Assembly (NCBI RefSeq): GCF_036346615.1
Contig: NZ_CP107837.1
Coordinates: 124,001 to 188,000, forward strand
Origin: Streptomyces sp. NBC_00523
Lineage (GTDB): Bacteria; Actinomycetota; Actinomycetes; Streptomycetales; Streptomycetaceae
DNA: 64,000 nucleotides
Direction: 5' to 3'
In this document: positions 23,389 through 30,131 of the stretch, piece after piece
Layout of the letters: each line of letters begins with the position of its first letter
Position numbering within the stretch: the stretch's first letter is position 1
Position numbers and translations under genes: made by a program
The notes under the pieces: model-generated
What the model saw: only the letters and a program-made list of their open reading frames with translations
The model's database searches: none
Told to the model about the DNA's origin: nothing

Positions 23389-24078
23389 TCACTTCTCGGC
23401 CTTCGGGGCGGTGGCCGGGTCCCAGAGGAAGGAGACGCGCTCCATGACGTTCTGACGCTGCGTGTTGTGGAAGGCGGCGATGCGCCAGTGGCCGTCGCCC
23501 TCGCGGACGAGCGTGTACGTCTGGGTCTTGCTCAGGTCCGCGGCGGACGGCGCGTCCCCCTTGTAGGTGTCGCCCCGGCTGGTGACGACGGCGGTGTCGG
23601 GGCCGTAGAACCGGATGCCGAGGAACGAGTCGGCGAGGCTGGTGCCCTTGACGAACCCGCCGAACAGGGCGTGGTGGGCGTCGGCGATGTCCTCGCGGCC
23701 CTGGTAGTGGGTGCCGACGTAGGTGGTGTACGTGGCGTCCGCGGTGAACTGCTCGCCGTATCCGGTGGCGTCGGCGCGGCCCCAGGCGTCGGTGAAGTCG
23801 CGCAGGGTGTCGCAGACGGCGCGCTGGTCGCCGGCCGCCGCCGTGCCGGACGGGGTGGCGATACGGGTCGGGGTGACGGCGGTGCACTCCGCCTCTCCGA
23901 GGACCTTGGGGTCGGAGGTGGCGTCGAGCCAGAAGTAGCCGCCGCCGGCCGCGAGAACGGTGACCAGGGCGCCTCCGATGAGGACCCGCTTGACGGTGCG
24001 GCGACGGGAGCGCGGCTTGGGGGCGGTCGGCTCGGGTGCGGTGGTGTCCGGGGTCTCGGTGGCGGTGCTCATGCTCAT
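23389..24078 (-). CDS. Membrane-anchored SgcJ/EcaC-family protein
   Basis: A 229-residue protein. The N-terminus is charged and proline-rich, then one transmembrane helix follows (about residues 32-52, VKRVLIGGALVTVLAAGGGY). The C-terminal domain is an NTF2/SnoaL-like domain of the SgcJ/EcaC family. I chose ATG 24078 because GGAGGG precedes it; a longer frame exists upstream. Many such domains bind small hydrophobic ligands, and no catalytic role can be claimed. It is first in an operon with a frameshifted paralogue and an SDR, divergent from a MarR gene. The family name comes from the C-1027 cluster, but this gene is not part of the enediyne locus further right. Confidence 0.85.
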   Translation of the reverse strand: MSMSTATETPDTTAPEPTAPKPRSRRRTVKRVLIGGALVTVLAAGGGYFWLDATSDPKVLGEAECTAVTPTRIATPSGTAAAGDQRAVCDTLRDFTDAWGRADATGYGEQFTADATYTTYVGTHYQGREDIADAHHALFGGFVKGTSLADSFLGIRFYGPDTAVVTSRGDTYKGDAPSAADLSKTQTYTLVREGDGHWRIAAFHNTQRQNVMERVSFLWDPATAPKAEK

Positions 24079-24107
24079 GGTTCCCTCCGTGGTAACTTCA
24101 CAGACAG

Positions 24108-24131
24108 AGAAGATGCTGCGAAGCATCTTCT
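24108..24131. promoter_or_regulatory. Likely MarR operator
   Basis: agaagatgct, 4 nt, agcatcttct: a perfect 10-bp inverted repeat centred in the 104-bp divergent spacer between the SgcJ/EcaC-like operon and the MarR gene. A second weaker repeat (tcttc-gct-gaaga) follows about 20 bp on. Position and symmetry fit autoregulated MarR control of both directions. Confidence 0.6.
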
Positions 24132-24182
24132 TCGTCAAAGATTTCTCTTCGCTGAAGAAGCGATTATGGAGCGGAGGAGCCC

Positions 24183-24644
24183 GTGTCAACAACAGCCATG
24201 CCGTCCGGCGCCAGTGAGACCTACCGCCGGTATCTGAGCGCCGTCATGCTGCACGGCCACGCCAGCGCCAAGGCGTGCGAACTGGGCGCCACCGACCTGT
24301 ACGCACTCAACATCCTGGGTCTCACCGGACCGTTGACCCCTGGTGAGCTCGGCGCACGCACGGGGCTGACCACCGGCCCCACCACCCGCCTGATCGACCG
24401 GCTGGAGGCGGCGGGGTACGTGCGCCGCGCACCGTCCCCCGACGACCGGCGCAAGGTGATCGTGGAGCCCATCGGCAAACCGGCCGGACTGGACGAGGCG
24501 ATGGCCCCCGCCCGGAAGCGCATCGGCGAGCTCTTCGCCGACTACACGCCCGACCAGCTCGCCGTCCTGTTCGACTACTTCGCCCGCGCCTCGGACGCGT
24601 ACCAGGCCGCCGCCGAGCAGCTGCGCGGCGCCGGTTCCGACTGA
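24183..24644 (+). CDS. MarR-family transcriptional regulator
   Basis: A 153-residue MarR protein with a winged helix (LTPGELGARTGLTTGPTTRL, then LEAAGYVRR) and the characteristic wing motif PDDRRKV. GTG 24183 follows GGAGGAG. It is divergent from the SgcJ/EcaC-SDR operon with a palindromic operator between, so repression of that operon and of itself, relieved by a small ligand, is the likely mode. Confidence 0.9.
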   Translation: MSTTAMPSGASETYRRYLSAVMLHGHASAKACELGATDLYALNILGLTGPLTPGELGARTGLTTGPTTRLIDRLEAAGYVRRAPSPDDRRKVIVEPIGKPAGLDEAMAPARKRIGELFADYTPDQLAVLFDYFARASDAYQAAAEQLRGAGSD

Positions 24645-24832
24645 AGGTCCGGCCGAAGGGAACACGGGCCGGCTCCGCATGGAGTACGAAGAATCGTTAC
24701 GTCGACGCCGCGCGGGTGACCTCGCGCGTCCGGGGGCCGGGCTCAGGGAAGGGACCTGCGGGTCCGGCAGCTCGCCGGGGCCCGGCGTCGGGGCGGCCGT
24801 ACGTGCCCCGGATCGGTACGGGTGCAGTCGAC

Positions 24833-25198
24833 ATGGGTTACATGAGGCTTCGTCATGGGGCGGCCGCCGCGTTCGGCGCGCTCGCTCTCCTCACCGCGCA
24901 GCCGGGGTCCGCGAGCGCCGCCGTGGGGGACTTCTCCTACACGTACGCCGGGCTCGACGGCATGCCGCGCACGGTCACCCTGCACGATCCCCAGAGCCCC
25001 GGCTGCGTCACGCTCCCCGAGGTCGCCGACACCCGGGGCTCCGAGCCCGCCTACGCCCCGCAGAACGAGACCGCCGAGTGGGTCATGGTGTTCACCGGCA
25101 CCGACTGCACCGGCGACTCCTGGACCCTGGGCCCACACGGGCGCCCCACATCGGAACGGCTCAAGCTGCGCTCGGTGTACCTGACCGGGCGTCACTAG
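24833..25198 (+). CDS. Small secreted protein of unknown function
   Basis: About 121 residues from ATG 24833 (ATG 24842 is an alternative; no clear ribosome site decides). A Sec signal peptide is visible (RLRHGAAAAFGALALLTAQP, cleavage near ASA-AV). The mature part has two cysteines (SPGCVTL and GTDCTGDS) that could form a disulfide and resembles small extracellular actinomycete proteins of no known role. Its TAG stop overlaps the left edge of a MITE, so its original C-terminus may have been altered by the insertion. Confidence 0.65.
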   Translation: MGYMRLRHGAAAAFGALALLTAQPGSASAAVGDFSYTYAGLDGMPRTVTLHDPQSPGCVTLPEVADTRGSEPAYAPQNETAEWVMVFTGTDCTGDSWTLGPHGRPTSERLKLRSVYLTGRH

Positions 25199-25365
25199 GG
25201 CCTGTCGTCAAACTGCCGTCGTCCGCCCGGGGGGCGGGCCGGGCGGCGTCAGGTGCATCCCCAAGTTCTCGGCTCCGCTCGAACAGGGGAGACCCCACTT
25301 CTCGGCGTGCCGGCCCCAGTGCGTGCATGGCGTCGCCCGGCAGACGGCAGTTTGACGACAGGCCC
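25198..25365. mobile_element. MITE with perfect terminal inverted repeats
   Basis: The ends are perfect inverted repeats starting GGGCCTGTCGTCAAACTGCC; with flanking CTAG the symmetry is 26 bp (25195-25220 against 25343-25368). TA lies on both sides, fitting a TA target duplication. The 168-bp interior has no transposase or other gene, so it is a non-autonomous element moved in trans, probably by an IS630-like enzyme. It separates the secreted-protein gene and the MPI gene, abutting both 3' ends. Confidence 0.8.
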
Positions 25366-25373
25366 TAGGGGGT

Positions 25374-25507
25374 GTCAGCCGAGGATGAGCGGGAGCCGTG
25401 CCGCCAGGGCGCCCAGGTCGGCCGTCTGCGCGGGGGTCGGTGTGCTGCGGCCCGTGCCGGTCCGCAGTGCGTCGGCGTCGGTGAGCGAGGCGGGGAACGC
25501 GGCGCCC
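25374..25507. repeat. Original copy of the 134-bp island-flank repeat (3' end of the MPI gene)
   Basis: This 134-bp stretch recurs at 53293-53426 in the same orientation with two mismatches by my alignment. It covers the stop and last ~44 codons of the MPI gene and marks the locus duplicated on both sides of the enediyne island. Confidence 0.9.
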
Positions 25508-26031
25508 GCGACCGCCTCCAGCGCGGTCCGGGCCACGGCCAGGGTCTCGGTGGGCGGCCCGGGGGCGGCGGGCAGGTGGGCCACGAGGTCGAGGTGGTGC
25601 AGGGTGCCTTCGAGGACGTACGCGGAGAGGTAGTCGGCGACCGTGAGGACCATGTCCTGCGTACGGACCCGGGCGGCCGGGTCCGCGAGACCGGCGGCGC
25701 GGACGGCCGCCGTGCCGACGTCGTCGATGTGGTGCTTGAGCCAGCGCGGTTCGCCGTACGCGGCCGCCAGCCGGGGGATCAGGGCGTCGAGCGGGTCGTC
25801 GCCCTTCGGGGGTTCGGGGAGCAGCGTCCAGTAGCCGGGCGCGTCGGTCGTGGCGGGCGCGTCGGCGGGGGTGACCAGGGTGATCAGGACGTCCTGCGCG
25901 TCGATGACCAGGTGACACACCAGGTCCCGGACGAGCCACCCCGTACAGCCCGAGGGTTTGTCGAAGTCCTCGTCGGGAAGACCGGCCACGGCGTCGAGCA
26001 GCGCCGTCCAGGAACGCGAAAAGGAATGCAT
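25375..26031 (-). CDS. Maleylpyruvate isomerase-family mycothiol-dependent protein
   Basis: A 218-residue DinB-like four-helix protein of the mycothiol-dependent maleylpyruvate isomerase (TIGR03083-like) group. Family features are PSGCTGWLVRDLVCHLV near the N-terminus and EGTLHHLDLVAHLP, which supplies the metal-ligand His set. These proteins are used in thiol transfer or detoxification, but most paralogues are uncharacterised. The ATG is at 26031, and the glycosyltransferase stop is 25 nt upstream, so the two genes are probably co-transcribed. Its 3' end is duplicated at the right border of the enediyne island. Confidence 0.85.
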   Translation of the reverse strand: MHSFSRSWTALLDAVAGLPDEDFDKPSGCTGWLVRDLVCHLVIDAQDVLITLVTPADAPATTDAPGYWTLLPEPPKGDDPLDALIPRLAAAYGEPRWLKHHIDDVGTAAVRAAGLADPAARVRTQDMVLTVADYLSAYVLEGTLHHLDLVAHLPAAPGPPTETLAVARTALEAVAGAAFPASLTDADALRTGTGRSTPTPAQTADLGALAARLPLILG

Positions 26032-26056
26032 GCGCCCACGCTAGGGGGTGTGCGCC

Positions 26057-27589
26057 TCATCCGTAGTGACGCAGCTGCGGCCACATCTCGGCCCAGGGGT
26101 GGCGCGGCCCCGTACAGACGTAGACGTGTCCGCCCCATTCCACGTTGTGCATGCCGTACGGGTTGGTGAGGCCGGCGGCCACGGTGACGTGCCGGAAGTA
26201 CCGGCGCAGCTGGGCCTCGTAGCCGGGGGCGTGCTCCGGGCCGGGGGCGACGGCCAGGACCGTGGTGGCGGCCGGGTCGCCGGGGCCCCACCACCAGTCG
26301 GTGTTGTGGGCGCTCACGGCCTGCGGAAGGCCGGTGCCGCGCCCGAGTTCGTTGATGGCGCCCGCTTCTCCGTAGTCGGCCGTGTAGATCACCGCGTGGG
26401 CGCGCTGCTCCTGGGGGAGGCCGTCCCACACCTGGCGCACGGTGCCGACGAGTTGGGGCCAGCCGAGGGTCTCCCCGGTGTTGGTGCTGACGCCGTACGT
26501 CCAGGCGACCGCGCCCGGCGGCAGGACAGGCAGGACGATGACGGCGAGCACCGCGGTGGAGACGGCGGTCGCGATCGTGAGGGAGCGCATACGGTCGCGG
26601 CGGGCACGCAGCCATCCGTCGAGCCCGACGGCACCGGCCGCCAGCAGGCACACGTACAGCCCGCCCAGGTAGTAGATCTGGGCGCCCGTCGTCACGGCGA
26701 ACACCACGAACAGCACGGCGTACGCAGCGACCAGGCACTGCCACAGGGGCCGCCCCGAGCGCCAGAGGAAGCGCAGGCCGCCGAACCACAGGACCGCCGT
26801 GGCGAACCCGGCCGTGGCGAGCTGCCCGACGATCCAGGTGAGGATGTTCCCTGGGCCGCCGTTCTTCTCGTTGAGCGCCCGGGTCATCTCGAACATGGCC
26901 CAGTCGTGGTGCGCCTGCCACCACAGGTCCGGCAGCACCAGCAGCACGGCGAGCACGGCTCCCGCCAGGAGCCACCGGTCGGCCACCGTGCGCCGGGCCG
27001 GGCCGAGGAGGACGGCGGCCACCAGAACGATCCCGAAGATGCCGGCGAGATGGTTGAACTCGGCGCCGATGCCGACGAGCGCCCCGGCCGCGAGCCACCA
27101 GCGGGTGTCGCCGGTGCGGCCGATCCGTACGACCACGAGCGCGATGGCCGCCCAGGCCAGCACCTCGTACGCCGTGGTGTTGGCGAGGTGCGCGCCGCCC
27201 AGGAGCACGGGCATGGCGGCGGTCGCGACCGCCGCGAGGAGCTGCGTCCGCCGGGCGCCGCCGAGCTCCCGCGCCGTCAGCCCGCCCACGACCACCGTGC
27301 CCGCCGCGGCGAGCGCGGGCCAGAGCCGCAGCCCGGCCTCCGAAACGCCGAACAGCTCCAGCGAGACGCGCGCCAGCAGCGGGGCCAGGACCGGCTGGTC
27401 CACGTAACTCGCCTGGAGGTGCCGGGCGCTGTCGAGGAAGTACAGCTCGTCGATGTGGAAGCCGTAGCGCGTGGACAGAGCCATGAGGAGGACGAAGACC
27501 CCGGCGGCGACGAGAAGCACGCGGCGGTCGGGCGGGGCCAGGGGGTGGCTCGCAGTGTCGGGTGCGGGTATGTCCGTCTCGTCCGCCAT
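26057..27589 (-). CDS. GT39/ArnT-like membrane glycosyltransferase
   Basis: A 510-residue polytopic membrane protein. The first helix (RRVLLVAAGVFVLLMAL) is followed by FHIDELYFLDSARHLQASYV, the acidic first-loop signature of PMT_2/ArnT-type transferases, which use polyprenyl-phosphate sugars. About 10-12 helices and a C-terminal extracytoplasmic domain follow. I start at ATG 27589 after GGGGGACGGACGAC; the frame is open to 27667. Acceptor unknown; probably cell-envelope glycan or protein glycosylation. Confidence 0.85.
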   Translation of the reverse strand: MADETDIPAPDTASHPLAPPDRRVLLVAAGVFVLLMALSTRYGFHIDELYFLDSARHLQASYVDQPVLAPLLARVSLELFGVSEAGLRLWPALAAAGTVVVGGLTARELGGARRTQLLAAVATAAMPVLLGGAHLANTTAYEVLAWAAIALVVVRIGRTGDTRWWLAAGALVGIGAEFNHLAGIFGIVLVAAVLLGPARRTVADRWLLAGAVLAVLLVLPDLWWQAHHDWAMFEMTRALNEKNGGPGNILTWIVGQLATAGFATAVLWFGGLRFLWRSGRPLWQCLVAAYAVLFVVFAVTTGAQIYYLGGLYVCLLAAGAVGLDGWLRARRDRMRSLTIATAVSTAVLAVIVLPVLPPGAVAWTYGVSTNTGETLGWPQLVGTVRQVWDGLPQEQRAHAVIYTADYGEAGAINELGRGTGLPQAVSAHNTDWWWGPGDPAATTVLAVAPGPEHAPGYEAQLRRYFRHVTVAAGLTNPYGMHNVEWGGHVYVCTGPRHPWAEMWPQLRHYG

Positions 27590-27672
27590 GTCGTCCGTCC
27601 CCCGGTGCCGGCGTCCCGGGGCGTCGTCCGCAGCCCGGGCGGCCCGTGTACCGCGGGCCGCCCACACCCTAA

Positions 27673-27692
27673 GGCCAGGCGAGGTCGTCCAC
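27673..27692. repeat. 20-bp AraC-gene tail at the left island border
   Basis: ggccaggcgaggtcgtccac is identical to 53446-53465, which encodes the end (VDDLAWP) of the AraC gene at 53430. Read on the minus strand here it encodes VDDLAWP followed directly by TAG. It is a severed gene end that marks the left junction of the island. Confidence 0.75.
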
Positions 27693-27728
27693 TGTGGCGG
27701 CGGGTGTCTGCCAACCCTGCCCTCGCCG

Positions 27729-29087
27729 TCAGCTCCCGGCCACCCACTGCGCGTGGAAGCCGTGCGGGATGCGTACCGGAAGCTTCACGACGGCGACGGG
27801 CCGCCCGGTGAAGTCCGCCGTGTCGATGACGACGAGGTCGCTGGTGCCGGAGGCGGTGTCGTAGACGGCGCTGAGCAGATAGCCGTCTCCCTCCGGGGCA
27901 CGGGCGGAGCGGGGTACAAAGACCGCTTCGCCGCCCTCGCGGCCCGGCCCGAAGCGGTGCCGGTCGACGCGGCCTGTCACGAGGTCGTGGCGCAGCAGCG
28001 CGGGCCCGGCGAGCGCGGCGCCCTGGTCCGGGTGCAGCTCCACCGTAAAGGCGTAGCGGTACGGGGAGCCCGCGTACCGGTCGTCGATGCGGGGGAACTC
28101 CTGGGTCTCGCCGGACAGCCGGTCCTCGGTCACGAGGCCGCCGGCCCGGTCCACGGTCCAGCGCCACAGGGTGGGCGCCGACTCGCTGGGATGCAGGGGG
28201 TCGCGGTCGAAGGCGCGCTCGTGGCGGATGACGTCGATGACGATGTGGCGGCCACGGCTGTACGCGTTGACGGGATGGAAGACGAAGCACGGGGCGATGC
28301 TCATCCACCGCACGTCGGCGTCCGTGCCCTCCCGGGGGAGTATGCCGAGGCGAGCCTCATGGCTGTCGTTCCAGGTGTACGGGACGCGTGAACCCGCGGC
28401 CGCCGCCCGGGCGTCGTAGGTGACCGGCAGGTCGTAGATGATTGCCTCGCGGTCCGTCAGCGAGAAGGCGTGCATCATCGGGGTGTCCTTCACCGTGATG
28501 TTCTCGCGTCGGCGTACCCGCCCCGACGCGTCCAGCGTCAGGTGGTCGACCCCGGGGCGGCCCGGCTCGTACGCCACCGCGTGCATCTCCTGGGTGAGCG
28601 GATCAACGACGGGGTGGGCGCTGAAGCCGCCGGGCAGGGTGCCGTCGAAGTCGACCCGGTCGAGCGTTTCCAGCCGGTCGCCGAGCCGGGTGGGCAGCGC
28701 GCCGCCGTCGGCGAGCGCGAGGGTGTGCCCGGCGTGCCGGACGATCGCGCAGTTGGTGTTGTCCGACAGGCCGTGACGCGGGCCGGGCGCGGGGAGTTCG
28801 CCGAGGGCGCGTGCCACGCGGTCCGTGCGCACCCAGCGGTTGCGGTACCACTCGGCGCGGCCGCCGCGCAGGCGCAGGCCGTGCACCATCGCGTCGCCGG
28901 CGAAGGAGTGGTCGACGGCCGGGTCGTGGCCGTCCATCGTGTTGGGGCCGATCCGCAGGAAGGTGCCGTCGAGCTCGGCGGGCAGCTGTCCGCTCACCGC
29001 CGGGAAGGGCAGGGTCACCTCTTCGCGAACCGGCCGGTAGCCGCTGCTCAGCAGATGTGACGTGCTGTGCCGGTGATGAGTGGGCAT
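27729..29087 (-). CDS. Carotenoid cleavage oxygenase-family non-heme Fe(II) dioxygenase
   Basis: A 452-residue member of the carotenoid oxygenase (RPE65/CCD) family, a seven-bladed propeller with iron held by four His. All four are visible: FSAHPVVDP, PMMHAFSLTD, CFVFHPVNAY and IPHGFHAQW. The N-terminus has the family motif LDGTFLRIGPN. Such enzymes cleave conjugated C=C bonds in carotenoids, stilbenes or other polyenes. The gene is divergent from a TetR gene with a palindromic operator between. It lies inside the island bearing the enediyne PKS, whose family makes conjugated polyenes, so a polyene substrate other than a carotenoid is possible; no carotenoid genes are nearby. Confidence 0.93.
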   Translation of the reverse strand: MPTHHRHSTSHLLSSGYRPVREEVTLPFPAVSGQLPAELDGTFLRIGPNTMDGHDPAVDHSFAGDAMVHGLRLRGGRAEWYRNRWVRTDRVARALGELPAPGPRHGLSDNTNCAIVRHAGHTLALADGGALPTRLGDRLETLDRVDFDGTLPGGFSAHPVVDPLTQEMHAVAYEPGRPGVDHLTLDASGRVRRRENITVKDTPMMHAFSLTDREAIIYDLPVTYDARAAAAGSRVPYTWNDSHEARLGILPREGTDADVRWMSIAPCFVFHPVNAYSRGRHIVIDVIRHERAFDRDPLHPSESAPTLWRWTVDRAGGLVTEDRLSGETQEFPRIDDRYAGSPYRYAFTVELHPDQGAALAGPALLRHDLVTGRVDRHRFGPGREGGEAVFVPRSARAPEGDGYLLSAVYDTASGTSDLVVIDTADFTGRPVAVVKLPVRIPHGFHAQWVAGS

Positions 29088-29110
29088 TGCTGTCCATCCT
29101 CACGAATCGC

Positions 29111-29122
29111 TGTTACGTAACA
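29111..29122. promoter_or_regulatory. Palindromic TetR operator
   Basis: TGTTACGTAACA, a perfect 12-bp palindrome, lies between the divergent carotenoid-oxygenase (start 29087) and TetR (start about 29155) genes. This is the expected place for a TetR site repressing both. Confidence 0.65.
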
Positions 29123-29154
29123 TCGTTATGGCAGCGTTGCACCGGCATGACAGG

Positions 29155-29811
29155 ATGTCAACCGTGAGCCCACGGACAGCGAATCCCGCTCTTGGCGTAC
29201 AACTCCTCGAAGCCGCGGCACAGCTCCTCGCCGAGGAGGGTCCCGCCGCGCTGTCGACCCGTCGTCTCGCCGCGGCGGTGGGTGCCTCAACGACGGCGGT
29301 GTACACGCACTTCGGCGGAAAGAGCGACCTGGTCAGGGCCATGGTCAAGGAGGGCTTCCGGCTGCTCGACCGGCGACTGCGAGAGGTGCCGGAGTCGTCG
29401 GACCCGGTCACCGACATCTGCTCCCTCGGGGTGGCCTACCGGTGCAACGCGCTGGAGCATCGCCACCTCTACGGGGTGATGTTCGGGGGCGCCGTCCTGG
29501 GCGGCTTCTCGCTGACCACGGAGGACCGCCAGCACGGCCGCTACACCCTCAACGTCCTGGTGCGGGCGGTGGAGCGCGGCATGGAGACGGGCCGGCTGCA
29601 CCCGGGGGACGCGTACCTGGTGGCCCATCAGCTGTGGGTCGCGCTGCACGGTCTCGTGACGCTCGAACTCGGCGACTACCTGGTCGAGCCGTACGACGCG
29701 AACGTCTGCTTCGAGGCCCAGCTCACCGGCCTCCTCGTGAGCGTCGGCGCGGCCCGGGACACGGTGGCCGCCGCGCTGCGGCAGAGCTGCGACGGCACGG
29801 ACGCCCCCTGA
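29155..29811 (+). CDS. TetR-family regulator divergent from the carotenoid oxygenase
   Basis: A 218-residue TetR protein. The N-terminal helix-turn-helix contains LSTRRLAAAVGASTTAVYTH followed by FGGKSDLV; the C-terminus is an all-helical ligand domain with a WHG-like (TetR_C) composition. The frame is open from 29080. I chose ATG 29155 because it lies past the palindrome and gives a normal-length N-terminus; GTG 29164 is also possible. It probably represses the carotenoid oxygenase gene and itself. Confidence 0.85.
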   Translation: MSTVSPRTANPALGVQLLEAAAQLLAEEGPAALSTRRLAAAVGASTTAVYTHFGGKSDLVRAMVKEGFRLLDRRLREVPESSDPVTDICSLGVAYRCNALEHRHLYGVMFGGAVLGGFSLTTEDRQHGRYTLNVLVRAVERGMETGRLHPGDAYLVAHQLWVALHGLVTLELGDYLVEPYDANVCFEAQLTGLLVSVGAARDTVAAALRQSCDGTDAP

Positions 29812-30131
29812 GGGGGTGCGGATTCAGCCCGCAGAGGCCGGCCGTGGAGCGGGACAACCCCTAGTACGGCCTCGGGACAGCGCGGCCGCCGGGACCGTAC
29901 GACCGCGTGGACAGCACGCTCGCGTAAATCCGTGACTCGGCGTCACGGCTTCTCCCGCGATGAACCTCCTTCGAGAATGCTCTCTTACGCCGACATCGAG
30001 TAGTCCGCCGAGGCCGGACCCGCTTCAAGCAATGTCGGAGAGGCAGTGCGCGCTGCCGTCGCTCATTCTCGGAACGCGAACCCGTGCAGGACAAGCCGTC
30101 CAGCTCTTTGTGGTAAGTGAGGGGGAGTGCG
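29812..30131 (+). promoter_or_regulatory. Non-coding leader and promoter region of the enediyne core operon
   Basis: 320 bp between the TetR stop and the UnbV start with no convincing gene. It is less GC-rich near 29920-30050 and must contain the operon promoter. I found no clear StrR-type box or long palindrome. The UnbV ribosome site GAGGGGGAG lies at its end. Confidence 0.5.

Noticed and set aside
22902..24078. SgcJ/EcaC-like genes as part of the enediyne cluster
   Set aside because: The family name comes from the C-1027 cluster but members are widespread; these are MarR-linked, outside the island and one is broken.
29812..30131. A StrR-binding box in the core operon promoter
   Set aside because: No GTTCGACTG-N11-CAGTCGAAC-like sequence could be found in this region.
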